This document shows, one piece after another, positions 19,238 to 30,353 of a stretch of DNA of 64,000 nt. Location of the stretch: contig NZ_BAKM01000003.1 of assembly GCF_000614185.1 (NCBI RefSeq), positions 124,001 through 188,000 of the forward strand. The letters run 5' to 3'. Source of the stretch: Phocaeicola sartorii JCM 17136 = DSM 21941 (GTDB taxonomy: Bacteria; Bacteroidota; Bacteroidia; Bacteroidales; Bacteroidaceae). The position numbers and the translations under genes are program-made. The first letter of the stretch is position 1. Each line of letters opens with the position of its first letter. The notes under the pieces are model-generated. The model saw only the letters and a list, made by a program, of their open reading frames with translations. It made no database searches and was not told the DNA's origin.

Positions 19238-22200
19238 TTAGAATGTTACGTTGCATCCCACTGTGAAGGTGCGAGCTTGCGGATAATAACCGCGGTCTAT
19301 ACCTGAACTGGTTCCATAAGATATTTCAGGTTCAAAACCTTTATACCCTGTAAAGGTAAGAAGATTTTCGGCAGCAACATAAACACGAAATCTTGAAATG
19401 AACACATTTTTCGTCAAAACCTCCGGAAGGGTATAGCCCAACTGGATATTTTTCAAACGTACATAAGAACCATTCTTAATATACAAATCAGATACCTGGT
19501 TGTTGTGGTTCGGACCACCGTCCCATGTGAAACGCGGCATCGAATTGGACGTATTTTCACCATGCCAGCGGTCAAGCATCTCTTCTGCCAGATTCACATA
19601 ACGCAAATCTACACGACGAGTTGCATCAAAGATATCATTCCCTATGGCACCCGACCAAAGCATAGAAAAATCAAGACCTCTCCAACTGGCATTGAAATTG
19701 AATCCATACGTCCAGTCAGGATCTCCCTTGCCAATCTTAGTCTGGTCGTCGGAATCTATCACACCATTACCATCGTTATCTACAAAGATAACGTCACCCG
19801 GCTGGGCGTTAGGTTGCAATTTTTCCCCTTTACTGTTCACATAAGCATCGATCTGAGCCTGATTCTGAAAAACACCCGCTGTTTTGTAACCATAAAAGAA
19901 TGGATAAGGCTGACCTTCTTCGGCACGGCTCACGTTACCGATCTGATGTACATTATCGTATGCTTCAAAGCCACTGGCATTACCAAGTCTGACCAACTTA
20001 TTCTTCAAGTAGCTTATATTAGCATTGACATTGAACGCCCAGTCGCCGCTACGAAATTTGTAACCGGCTTCAAACTCAATACCACTGTTTTCCATATCAC
20101 CCACATTCCCCCAAGGCAACGATTCACCCAAATAACTGGGGATACTCATGGTTTTCAGCATACCATTGGTTTTCTTCTTGAACCAATCTACAGTAAATGT
20201 CAACGAATTATTAAAGAAACCAAAGTCAAGACCCGCATCATATTGTTCGCTCTCTTCCCACTTCAAGTCTGCGTTAGGAGTACCGGTAGCTTGCTGCCAC
20301 CATTTACAATCTGATTCGAACCTCCGCCAAACGGATAATTGTTGCCCATAGCCACATTGGCGGTGTAACGGAACGCACCGATATTCTCGTTACCATTCTT
20401 TCCCCAGCTTAAACGAAGCTTGACAGCACTCAACCATTCGGGACGTTTAGTCATGAAACTCTCATTAGTGACATTCCATCCCAAAGATACGGACGGGAAT
20501 GTACCCCATTTGTTGTTCGGGCCGAAATTAGAAGATCCATCGCGGCGGATCGTAAACTGAGCCATATAACGCTCTGCATAGTTGTAAGAAAAACGACCGA
20601 AGTAAGAAGCCAAAGTATGAGGGTCAAATGCTCCGCCATAGACATCGCGTTTGCCATCCGTCTTCAAACCGGAAGTAAAATCAATGCTGGCCTTGCTGCC
20701 GTCAATATCAATTAAATCCTGAGCAGAGCCCCCCAATATGCGACCAGTATATTTAATGGCAGACTGTCCCAAAACTACAGCAAATGAATGGAAGCCGATT
20801 GTTTTGTCATAAGTCAAGACATTTTCAAGCTGCCATCTGCAACCGCGGTTCATTTCCGACCATGCTCCGGATTTGTCATTATGGGCATTGGTATTAAGAA
20901 AGTATGGATAATCATACCCATCATTTCCCCAAAAAGAAAGATCCGTGCCATACGACGCACGATATTTCAAATTATCCCAAAGTTTAAGTTCTGCAAAGAA
21001 ATTGGCCACAAACTTGTCGCTGTTATTTTTTGTACCCGGCAACGACAAATAAGCTAACGGATTGGATATTTCATTAAAATCAGAAGCGGGTACATTATAC
21101 AAACGGCCATTGCCGTCAGCCACCAACGGACCATATTTGGCTACATCATTAGCAGTACGCTTTATCAAATCCTCCTCGCTACTCGGATAAACACTCATCA
21201 ACGGAGTTAAAAACATGGCATTGCCCACAGCCGATCCTGTAAGAGAGTTCGTTTCAATACTGGTGTTTTTAATACGTGAATAAGCAGCATTGACACCCAC
21301 TGTCATACCATGAAGCCAGTTGCGTTCTCCCGATTTATCAAACAAAGTATAAGTGGTGTTGGTTCTGATAGTCATACGCCTGTAATTGCTTCGTCCAAAA
21401 TTACCACCTACAATACCTTCTTGCTCATAGTAACCCAATGAAAGGAAATAGTTTAACTTATCCGTAGCACCACTTACACTCAACTGATGATTTTGTACCG
21501 GAGCGTCCGCATTAAATGTCTCCTTCAACCAATCGGTATCGGCATTGCCAAAACTTGACAACTTGGCACCGATAGCATCCTGCTCAGCCGTGGTGAGATT
21601 CCCCGTATTAAAGCGCGTATCGTTATCCTTGTTCACAGCCGCCTCAGTCATCATCATCTTATAGTCGGCAGCACCTAGCACACTGCGACGACGCCACGGA
21701 TTCTGCCATCCGTAAGAAAAATCATACTGCACGGTAGTCTTTCCAATCTTGCCGGATTTGGTTGTCACCAAAACAACTCCATTCGCTGCACGTGCACCAT
21801 ACACAGCACCCGAAGCGGCATCCTTCAGCACCTCGATGCTCTCTATATCACTGGGATTCAGATAATCAATACCGCCTTCAATCGGCATTCCATCTACTAT
21901 ATAAAGAGGATCAGAGTTATTAATTGTACCATTACCGCGTATCCGGATTTTACTGCCACTGCCGGGCTGGCCGGAAGCCAGTGTCACTTGCACACCAGAC
22001 ACAAGCCCCTTCAGAGCGTTGTCCACACGAACAGGAGCCGTTTTTCCCAATTCGTCCGAACCTACTTTAGCAATAGAAGCAGTAACCACACTCTTTTTCT
22101 GGACACCATAACCAATTACCACCACTTCATCCAAAGTTTTGGTATCTTCTTTTAAGATAATGTTTAGAGGGGTAGAAGAAACTTTGACCTCTTGCGGCAA

Positions 22201-22461
22201 ATAGCCTACAAAAGTGACTTCAATAACCGCATCGCCCGATACATCGTTCAATTCAAAGTTACCGTCAAAATCGGTAATCGTACCATTAGTCGTACCTTTT
22301 ACCAACACACTGGCACCGATGACAGGTTCACCGGTTGCATCTTTCACATTTCCCTTCACCCTTATTGACTGGGCGAACATTCCGATAGAAAAGAAAAGCA
22401 ACAAGCAACAGGCTGATAAGACGTATCTGATTGCTTGTCTTCGATTAGAATCGTTTTTCAT
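19238..22461 (-). CDS. SusC-like TonB-dependent outer-membrane transporter (one frameshift)
   Basis: About 1070 residues in two frames that meet near 20290 (the downstream frame takes up as QQATGTPNADLKWEESEQYD). The protein has a signal peptide, a carboxypeptidase-D-like domain ('GNVKDATGEPVIGASVLVKG'), the TonB box region ('LDEVVVIGYG'), a plug ('IRIRGNGTINNSDPLYIVDG', 'DIESIEVLKDAASGAVYGARAANGVV' region) and a barrel ending in aromatic 'FTVGCNVTF'. It imports oligosaccharides captured by SusD. It is the first gene of the operon, with its own promoter at 22513-22520. No SusE-type surface protein gene follows the pair. Confidence 0.94.
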
Positions 22462-22512
22462 ACATTAAAACATTAAAGTTAGCACTCATTTTTTCTCTGA
22501 CTTTCGTCTGTG

Positions 22513-22520
22513 CAAAGATA
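22513..22520 (-). promoter_or_regulatory. -7 promoter box of the susC operon
   Basis: The minus strand reads TATCTTTG, an exact TAnnTTTG match, 51 bases before the susC ATG. Confidence 0.6.
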
Positions 22521-22948
22521 GCATGAGCTATTATACCGTATATGGACAAGTAAAAAGCAAAAGTAAACCGGAAATATTTAAATCATACTGATTTTCAATA
22601 CATTGCACAAGCCATTTTTCACTAAAAAGTAAACTAAAGGTAGAGAACAAGGAACTTCATCAATAAGAAATTATGCTAAAAAGACAGGTTAAAACCAGAG
22701 AAAAATAGCAGAAGCCATGACAAGGATAGCAGTTATACCAATCATACTTAATAGACCTGCTAATCATTTCAAAACAATTCGCTAAAATTTTTTATCTTGC
22801 AGATTAATATATCTGCACGTACGAAAGACGTATATCGCATCATAGTACGATATACTAATATCCCGCATGAAAAACCTTAGACATGCAACAGGAACACCTT
22901 AGGTACGGCATAAACCCGAATAGCTTATAAATCAAGACTTCGGAACTA
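22521..22948. promoter_or_regulatory. Intergenic region between regulator gene and susC with two dyads
   Basis: No gene is seen in this AT-rich stretch. Two inverted repeats stand out: GCAGAT-6-ATCTGC (22799-22816) and GTATATCG-10-CGATATAC (22830-22855), 13 bases apart. They lie upstream of the susC promoter and downstream of the regulator gene, so they could be operator sites or part of the regulator's 3' end. The remainder shows nothing recognisable. Confidence 0.35.
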
Positions 22949-24654
22949 CTATTCCTGCATCTTGCCTAACGACCTCACCGTATCGGCAAACTCTTCTTTC
23001 GGAATAATAGCTTTATTACGCGTCTTCAACCGATAATTATAAACCGTTTGCGGAGAACAATGCAAAAATTCGGCTATTTTTATGCTATCATTGATCCCCA
23101 AAGAACCAAGGCATAGATGCGCAACTCTGTATTCAACAATTCTCCTTCTTTCAGCATAATTCGTTCGTCGGGTTGCAGCAGAGCATTGAAATCATTCACA
23201 AAATCAGGATAGACATGTAGAAAAATGGCATCGAAGTTATGGTAAAATTCTTTCAGCTCAGTCTGTGCCATGGCAGGAGTATCTGTCAGCACCTTAATGT
23301 CCTCAAACTGTTTTACCTTAATCTTACGATTGATATTTTTGCGAAATTCATCCAACTTGCTGATGTAGTTGGAACAGATTGCAAACACATAACCAATATA
23401 CTCTTCCTTTACATAATTGGACTCGCGTAATTGGCAGTTTGCCTCCTTCAACTGTCTGTTCAGAGATTGTAACTGCCCGTTCACTTCCGCCAACCGCGTA
23501 TGCGCTTGTGAAAGTTCGTCCACATGTTTGTTCAGCAAGTGATTGACCTCGTTCAATTTGGTGCGCGAGTTGGAAAGATGCTTCATCTGCCTGTATATAT
23601 AAAGAATAGCAACAAGCAGCACCACAGAAAGGACACTTACCACTATCAAAAACACATGCAGGCGTGCTTCCTGCATCCGGTTACGTTCCAAATAGGCCTG
23701 ATGAATAGCATCCTGCACTTCCGAAATGCCAACCACACGCACACGATTGCGATAGAGCTGAGCATTCTGAAGACAATAATTAATATAGATATAAGCACGA
23801 TCAATATCCCCCAATTCGAACAATGCCTTTGCCAACTCCTCCAAAGAAGCAATGTCCTTGTTGGCTGTACGCACATCTGCCATGGCCGAAAGAGCCATAT
23901 ATTTTAGATAAGCATCCTGCTGTCCCCCTTCGCGATAGAGACATGCCAGAATATAGGCATTCATTGCATCCCTCCGAGTTTCCAGACGCGAAGCGGCAAC
24001 CTCCTCCAATAATTCTTTCTTTACCGGACCGGATTCGGAAGTTCCCAAAAACTTCCACCCCTTATACCATAAGTAAAAAGGATCTTGAGAAGTTATGGTA
24101 GCATAAATAGAATCTTTATACGCTCCTTCTTTCTGATAATATCCTTCACGAAGATTACCCATATTATCATTCCCCGAATATTGCCCGAAATGGGAATAAA
24201 GATACATCATCTGCCCGTAATATTCCACTTTCAACTCAGGAGCAAGCAATTGTCCCGAAACACCTTGCAGTTCATCCAATGCTTCTTTCAACAGTCCGGT
24301 GGCAGCCAATAAGAACGATTTCTTAATTTTCCATTCGGCCTGCCACTCTCTCCGGTCAATTTCACAAGCTATGGACAGGTTCTTATCTACATAAAACATG
24401 GCAGAATCTGCATTATACACAAAATATTCATCATAAAACATTTTGTTCAGCCAATACTGCTCTTCCAGTGTCCGGACATTCTTTCTCTGCCTACGAAGCT
24501 GATCTATCTTTTCCTCCTTAGCCGCAACAAACTCATTTTTCCGTGCAACCAATGAATCCAACTTACATAAAAGCGACTCTATTTCAGCACTATAAGGAGA
24601 AGCAGACAAAGGAGCAGAAATAAGCAAAATCCAAAAGACGAATAAATTTCTCAT
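22949..24654 (-). CDS. DUF6377-type transcriptional regulator of the SusCD locus (frameshift before the HTH)
   Basis: About 568 residues. Signal-like segment [18 protein letters not shown], a long helical TPR-like periplasmic part, one membrane helix ([23 protein letters not shown]), a coiled coil ([17 protein letters not shown]... [16 protein letters not shown]), and a cytoplasmic end. The main frame stops early at 23080, but the adjacent frame continues [30 protein letters not shown] to a TAG at 22951-22949, which is a helix-turn-helix. One base is missing near 23100. This architecture belongs to membrane-bound regulators found beside SusC/SusD genes, so it probably senses glycan and switches on the downstream operon. 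The start at 24654 precedes the signal peptide. Confidence 0.82.
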
Positions 24655-24741
24655 AGTATTCCTCATTATAACAAGGCACAAATATAAGCCAATCAATTGA
24701 AACAGAACTTATATTTTACAAAAAAGTCACTTATTTAGGAC

Positions 24742-25581
24742 TTAAATTCCTTCTAACACCCTCTTTGCGCAGATATAACCTTCCTCATAAAGAGCGGTCA
24801 GCTTCTTGATATCCGTTTCGATACGATCCACCTCCATCCGTCGGACCGGACGGATTACCCATATCTTTCCTTCATCCTCCAGTTGCTCCACCAGCTCAAG
24901 CTGTTCATTATACACCTGGCAACGCTTACTCAATGCTACACGCAACCGAGGATATTTCTTGTAAATAAAATGGGGAATCTTGATATCTTTTTCTTTCTTA
25001 CGATATCCTCTGTTACGAGTCAACACGACTACATTCCTATCATAACCCTGCTGCATGGCACGCACCACCGGAATAGAATCCACAATTCCCCCATCCAACA
25101 TCGGTTCCCCATCCACATACGTAATAGGGCAAACATAAGGCAGGCTGCTGGATGCCTTCACAATAGCTATGATACGGTCGGCATCTTGCTTCTCCTCCAA
25201 ATAACAGGCCCTTCCTGTCACACAACTGGTTGTCACCATCTCAAAACGGGCAGGATTCTCGGCATACGCCTTATAATCATAAGGAAGAATTTGCTTTGGG
25301 AACTGATCATACAACAAATTCTGGTCAAGGATGCAATGCTTGCGCCACAAATGCCTGATACTGATATAGTGATATTTATCCAATAAATCAATATTGCTGA
25401 ACTTGGCTCTCCCCCGCTGGCGTGACATATATGAAAGACCATTACACGCTCCGGCAGACACACCGATCCCGTATGGGAACCAAATAGCATGATCCATCAT
25501 ATAATCGAGTACACCGCAAGTAAACACTCCACGCATACCGCCTCCTTCCAATACCAATCCTGTTTTCTCGTCTATTTCCAT
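24742..25581 (-). CDS. Patatin-like phospholipase
   Basis: 279 residues, no signal peptide. 'LVLEGGGMRGVFTCGVLDYM' holds the oxyanion-hole glycine loop, 'YGIGVSAGACNGLSYM' is the nucleophile elbow G-x-S-x-G with the catalytic Ser, and 'EPMLDGGIVDSIPV' provides the catalytic Asp in D-G-G. The family (YjjU/RssA-like in bacteria) hydrolyses acyl esters of phospholipids or related lipids in the cytoplasm. The reading frame is intact. It has its own promoter (25624-25631), divergent from aminopeptidase P. Confidence 0.92.
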   Translation of the reverse strand: MEIDEKTGLVLEGGGMRGVFTCGVLDYMMDHAIWFPYGIGVSAGACNGLSYMSRQRGRAKFSNIDLLDKYHYISIRHLWRKHCILDQNLLYDQFPKQILPYDYKAYAENPARFEMVTTSCVTGRACYLEEKQDADRIIAIVKASSSLPYVCPITYVDGEPMLDGGIVDSIPVVRAMQQGYDRNVVVLTRNRGYRKKEKDIKIPHFIYKKYPRLRVALSKRCQVYNEQLELVEQLEDEGKIWVIRPVRRMEVDRIETDIKKLTALYEEGYICAKRVLEGI

Positions 25582-25623
25582 CTATTTTATAAAAAATAAT
25601 CTATCAGCAAGCAATGTTCATCG

Positions 25624-25631
25624 CAAAGATA
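25624..25631 (-). promoter_or_regulatory. -7 promoter box of the patatin gene
   Basis: The minus strand reads TATCTTTG, 43 bases before the ATG at 25581. Confidence 0.5.
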
Positions 25632-25675
25632 TCTTTTTCATTGTACATCTGCATTTTTTTTAAAATTTAATTTCG

Positions 25676-25683
25676 TATATTTG
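25676..25683 (+). promoter_or_regulatory. -7 promoter box of the aminopeptidase P gene
   Basis: TATATTTG, an exact TAnnTTTG match 33 bases before the ATG at 25717. Confidence 0.55.
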
Positions 25684-25716
25684 CAAAACAGATAAATAAA
25701 TCATCAAATTAAAACA

Positions 25717-27115
25717 ATGTTAACCATGTTTGATTCCTCAACTTATCAAAGACGCCGTCAGGCACTTAGAGATAAAGTGCAAAATGGCATTATCCTTATA
25801 CTAGGTAACAATGAAGCTCCGGCAAACTATCCGGATAACACATATAAATTCCGTCAGGACAGCTCATTCCTCTACTTTTTCGGTCATTCCCACCCCGGAT
25901 ATGCAGGCGTAATGGATATAGAAGCCGGAGAAGATTATTTCTTCGGAAATGATGTGGACATGGATGACATTATTTGGATGGGTCCCCAGCAGTGTGAAAG
26001 ATCTGGCCGCACAAGTAGGAATCCAGAAAAGTTTTCCATTTGCCCAACTGAAAGAAATGATAGGAAAAGCTGTCGCACAAGGCAGAAAAGTGCACTTCCT
26101 CCCTCCCTACCGGTTCGACAATATGATGTTATTGGAAGACTTGACCGGTATCCGTGCAGCCATAGTAAAGAAATACGCTTCTGTAGAACTGATAAAAGCC
26201 GTAGTTGATTTACGCTCCGTAAAAGAAGCTTGCGAAATAGCGGAAATCGACCTGGCATGTAATATAGGTTACGAAATGCACACGGCCGCCATGCGCCTGT
26301 GCAAACCGGGAGTAAAGGAACAATATATCGCCGGAGTATTGGATGGCATCGCCGCTTCTTATGGAAGCATGACCTCATTCGCCACCATCCTGACCCAGCA
26401 TGGGGAAACATTGCACAACCATGACCACAGCCATATATTAGAGGTAGGCCGCATGATGCTGACAGATGCCGGAGCTGAAAGAGTGACCAATTATTGCTCA
26501 GATCATACACGCACCGTACCAGTAGGAGGTAAATTTGAAGGACGGCAGAAAGATATATACAACATTGTATTGGCCTGCCATGATAAAGCGTTGGAAATAA
26601 CCCGTCCGGGCATAACTTATATGTCTGTGCACCTGGAAGTGTGCAAAGTACTAGCTCAAGGATTAAAAGACCTGGGACTCATGAAAGGTAATGTAGAAGA
26701 AGCCGTCGCCGCCGGTGCACACGCCTTATTCCTGCCTCATGGATTAGGACATATGATGGGATTGGACGTACATGACATGGAAGATTTGGGACAAATTTAT
26801 GTAGGATACGATGATGAAATCCGGCCTTCTTCCCAGTTTGGCCTGGCATCTCTGCGCATGGGACGCCGTTTGCAAGAAGGTTTTGTAATTACTGATGAAC
26901 CCGGCTGCTATTTTATCCCCGCTTTGATAGACAAATGGAAAGCAGAGAAAATGCATACAGACTTCCTGAACTTTGATGCTATCGAGAAATTCAAGGATTT
27001 TGGAGGCATCCGCCTGGAAGATGATATTCTGATTACTCCGGAAGGCTCCCGTTTTACAGGCGAGAAGCGCATCCCCATCACGATTGAAGAAGTAGAAACT
27101 ATTATGAATGAGTGA
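25717..27115 (+). CDS. pepP: Xaa-Pro aminopeptidase (M24B, aminopeptidase P; one frameshift)
   Basis: About 466 residues. The first frame covers the N-terminal domain to 'DDIIWMGP'; removing one C from the run of four at 25984-25987 restores the frame as MGPSSVKDLAAQVGIQ. The catalytic domain then shows the metal ligands of the pita-bread fold: Asp in 'RMMLTDAGAE', Asp in 'NYCSDHTRT', His in 'FLPHGLGHMMGLDVHD', Glu in 'FVITDEPGCYF' and Glu in 'GIRLEDDI'. It removes N-terminal residues that precede proline, in the cytoplasm. A Met at codon 4 is an alternative start. The C1 peptidase gene starts 28 bases downstream. Confidence 0.93.
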
Positions 27116-27143
27116 CATAACAAACAAAACTATTATTTCTAAA

Positions 27144-28355
27144 ATGAAAAGATTTACATTATTAGCAGCATTAGGTTTATGCAGTATGAGCCTCTTTGCA
27201 CAAGACGCACAAAAAGAAGAACCCAAGGAAGAAGGGTTTGTATTCACCACAGTAAAAGAACTGCCTATCACTTCAGTCAAGAACCAAAGCCGTGCCGGTA
27301 CTTGCTGGTGCTACTCCAGTATGGCTTTTCTGGAATCAGAATTACTCCGCATGGGAAAAGGGGAGTACGACTTTTCTGAAATGTACATTGTACACCAGAC
27401 CTACCTGGATCGGGCCGATGCCGCTGTACGCACTCACGGAGATGTATCTTTTTCACAAGGAGGATCCTTTTATGATGTCATCTATGGTATGAAAAAATTT
27501 GGTCTGGTACCCGAAGAAGTGATGCGTCCCGGCGTGATGTATGGTGATACATTAAGCAACCACACAGAGCTTACCGCCGTGTCCGACGCCGTAGTGGCAG
27601 CCATAGCCAAAGGAAGACTGCGCAAACTCCAGACCGACAGCAACCATACCCCCTTGTGGAAAAAGGCTATTGCCGCCATCCACGATATCTATTTAGGTGA
27701 ATGTCCCGAGAAATTCACCTATAAAGGAAAAGAATACACTCCCCATTCATTCTTCGAATCAACCGGATTGAATCCCAATGATTACATCTCATTGACCTCT
27801 TACACACACCATCCGTTCTATGAACCATTTGTTCTTGAGATTCAAGACAACTGGCGCTGGGGACAATCATACAACCTTCCGCTTGATGAATTCATGCAAG
27901 TGTTCGACAACGCCATCTATAACGGCTATCCAATCGCATGGGGTTCCGATGTCAGCGAACAAGGCTTTACACGCGATGGTGTAGCCGTAATGCCCGACAC
28001 GGAAAAAGTACAAGAACTAAGCGGTTCGGACATGGCGCATTGGCTGAAAATGAAACCGGAAGAAAAGAAACTGAACACCAAGCCACAGCCTCAGAAATGG
28101 TGTACACAAGAAGAACGCCAGGAAGCATACGACAATTGGGAAACAACCGATGATCATGGCATGTTGATCTACGGTATAGCCAAAGACCAAGAAGGAAACG
28201 AATATTATATGGTAAAGAACTCTTGGGGCAAAGCTGGGAAATACGATGGTTTATGGTATGCTTCAAAGGCATTCGCCCGTTACAAAACCATGAATATTGT
28301 AGTCAATAAAAATGCACTTCCTAAAGAAATCGCCAAGAAATTAGGCATCAAATAA
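27144..28355 (+). CDS. C1-family cysteine peptidase (bleomycin hydrolase/aminopeptidase C type), secreted
   Basis: 403 residues from the ATG at 27144, chosen because MKRFTLLAALGLCSMSLFAQ is a clean signal peptide; the in-frame upstream extension overlaps pepP. The catalytic Cys lies in 'NQSRAGTCWCYSSMAFLESE', the His in 'TTDDHGMLIYGIAKD' and the Asn in 'YMVKNSWGKAG', the C1B triad. Unlike cytoplasmic bleomycin hydrolases it carries an export signal, as is common in Bacteroides. It follows pepP by 28 bases and is closed by a strong terminator, so the two peptidases form one unit. Confidence 0.92.
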   Translation: MKRFTLLAALGLCSMSLFAQDAQKEEPKEEGFVFTTVKELPITSVKNQSRAGTCWCYSSMAFLESELLRMGKGEYDFSEMYIVHQTYLDRADAAVRTHGDVSFSQGGSFYDVIYGMKKFGLVPEEVMRPGVMYGDTLSNHTELTAVSDAVVAAIAKGRLRKLQTDSNHTPLWKKAIAAIHDIYLGECPEKFTYKGKEYTPHSFFESTGLNPNDYISLTSYTHHPFYEPFVLEIQDNWRWGQSYNLPLDEFMQVFDNAIYNGYPIAWGSDVSEQGFTRDGVAVMPDTEKVQELSGSDMAHWLKMKPEEKKLNTKPQPQKWCTQEERQEAYDNWETTDDHGMLIYGIAKDQEGNEYYMVKNSWGKAGKYDGLWYASKAFARYKTMNIVVNKNALPKEIAKKLGIK

Positions 28356-28377
28356 TCCACTATTATACAGTGTATTA

Positions 28378-28418
28378 CCGCTAATTCCATAAAATATATA
28401 TGGAATTAGCGGTTTTTT
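28378..28418 (+). terminator. Intrinsic terminator after the C1 peptidase gene
   Basis: CCGCTAATTCCAT (28378-28390) pairs perfectly with ATGGAATTAGCGG (28400-28412) over a 9-base loop, followed by six T. Confidence 0.85.
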
Positions 28419-28520
28419 AATTTGTTTTTTCCTAACTTTACGGATTGATTGGGTAAATATAACCAGAAGTTGGTCTCACCCCGTCACCGAGAGCAGAAAA
28501 AAGAAAAAACAATATATAAA

Positions 28521-30240
28521 ATGAATCACAAATGGAATTATCAACCTCCAAGCCAAGAACAGACAGAAGCAGCTAAAGCATTAGCAAAGGAAACAGGGAT
28601 CAGCCCGATTCTTTGCAAGTTGTTGCTGGAAAGAGGTATGACCTCAGCAGCAGAGGCTAAAAGATTTTTCCGCCCCCAGCTCAACGAGCTACACGACCCA
28701 TTCCTGATGAAGGATATGAGCATCGCTGTAGAACGACTCAACCAAGCTATGGGCAGGAAAGAACGTATCATGGTTTATGGAGATTATGATGTGGACGGCA
28801 CAACAGCCGTAGCATTGGTGTACAAATTTCTCCAGCAGTTCTATTCGAACATTGACTACTATATTCCCGACCGGTATAATGAGGGCTACGGAGTATCAGT
28901 AAAAGGAGTGGATTATGCCTGTGAAACAGGCGTAAAGCTTATTATCGTGCTGGATTGCGGTATTAAAGCCGTAGAGGAAATAGCTTATGCAAAAGAAAAA
29001 GGTATCGATTTCATCATCTGCGACCACCATGTACCAGATGATACATTGCCACCGGCGATAGCTATTCTGAATGCCAAACGGGCAGACAACACGTATCCTT
29101 ACGATCATCTTTCGGGATGTGGCGTAGGCTTCAAATTCATGCAGCTTTCGCTTGAACAATGGCATTGAATTTCATCAACTGACTCCTTTATTGGATCTGG
29201 TTGCTGTCAGTGTAGCATCGGATATCGTACCTATCATGGGAGAGAACCGGGTACTGACATATCATGGCTTAAAGCAGTTGAACTCCAATCCCAGTGTAGG
29301 ACTGAAAGCCATTATCGATGTATGTGGATTATCAGAAAAAGAAATCACCGTAGGCGATATCGTATTCAAGATAGGCCCGCGCATCAACGCGTCCGGACGC
29401 ATCCAGAACGGAAAAGAAGCGGTAGAACTGCTTATAGAAAAGGACTTTTCGGCAGCATTGGAGAAAGCCAACCAAATCAACCAGTACAATGAGACCCGCA
29501 AGGACTTGGACAAGACCATGACCGAAGAGGCCAATCAAATTGTAGATCGTCTGGAAGGGCTGGCAGACCGGCGTTCCATTGTCATCTACAATGAAGCGTG
29601 GCATAAAGGAGTTATCGGTATCGTAGCCTCACGCCTTACAGAAATTTATTACCGGCCGGCAGTAGTATTGACCCGTACGGATAATCTGGCAACGGGTTCT
29701 GCCCGTTCCGTCTCAGGTTTCGATGTTTACAAAGCCATCGAACACTGCCGTGACTTGTTGGAAAACTTTGGAGGACACACTTACGCTGCAGGACTATCCA
29801 TGAAAGTGGAAAATGTGGAAGAATTCACCAGCCGTTTTGAAACCTATGTCACAGAACATATTTTACCGGAACAGACCAGCGCCGTAATAGATATTGATGC
29901 AGAAATCGACTTCCGGGATATCACTCCGAAGTTCCATGCCGACTTGAAAAAGTTCAATCCCTTCGGACCGGACAACCACAAGCCAATCTTTTGTACACAT
30001 AATGTATATGATTATGGTACCAGCAAAGTGGTAGGGCGTGACCAGGAACATATCAAGCTGGAGCTGGTGGACAACAAGTCAAACAATGTAATGAACGGCA
30101 TCGCTTTCGGACAAAGTTCGCAAGCACGCTATATCAAGACAAAACGTTCTTTTGATATTTGTTATACCATTGAGGAGAATACGCATAAGCGTGGCGAAGT
30201 ACAATTGCAGATAGAAGATATAAAGCCCAGTGAGGAGTAA
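28521..30240 (+). CDS. recJ: Single-stranded-DNA exonuclease RecJ (frameshift in the middle)
   Basis: About 573 residues. The start at 28521 (MNHKWNYQPPSQEQ) is chosen over an in-frame upstream codon because it matches the family's opening. Phosphoesterase motifs are present: 'RIMVYGDYDVDGTTA', 'DFIICDHHVPDD', 'GCGVGFKFMQ', and after the break 'LLDLVAVSVASDIVP', then the DHHA1 domain with 'GHTYAAGLSM' and the C-terminal OB fold. The frame changes near 29145-29160, inside the conserved stretch that should read FKFMQAFALNNGIE. RecJ degrades single-stranded DNA 5' to 3' in recombination and repair. recQ follows 113 bases downstream, a natural partner. Confidence 0.94.
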
Positions 30241-30353
30241 CAATAAAGATTTATCTTTGGAGTATGTCAAAGCTTTAATGACGTTATCATCTATACCGGC
30301 AACAAGATGACAAGTCATTTTAGTTTTGACATAATTTCCTTATTTTCCTTCCC

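Noticed and set aside
25935..26510. Minus-strand ORF of 191 codons opposite aminopeptidase P
   Set aside because: The plus strand encodes clear M24 catalytic motifs over the same bases; the minus-strand product has no family features.
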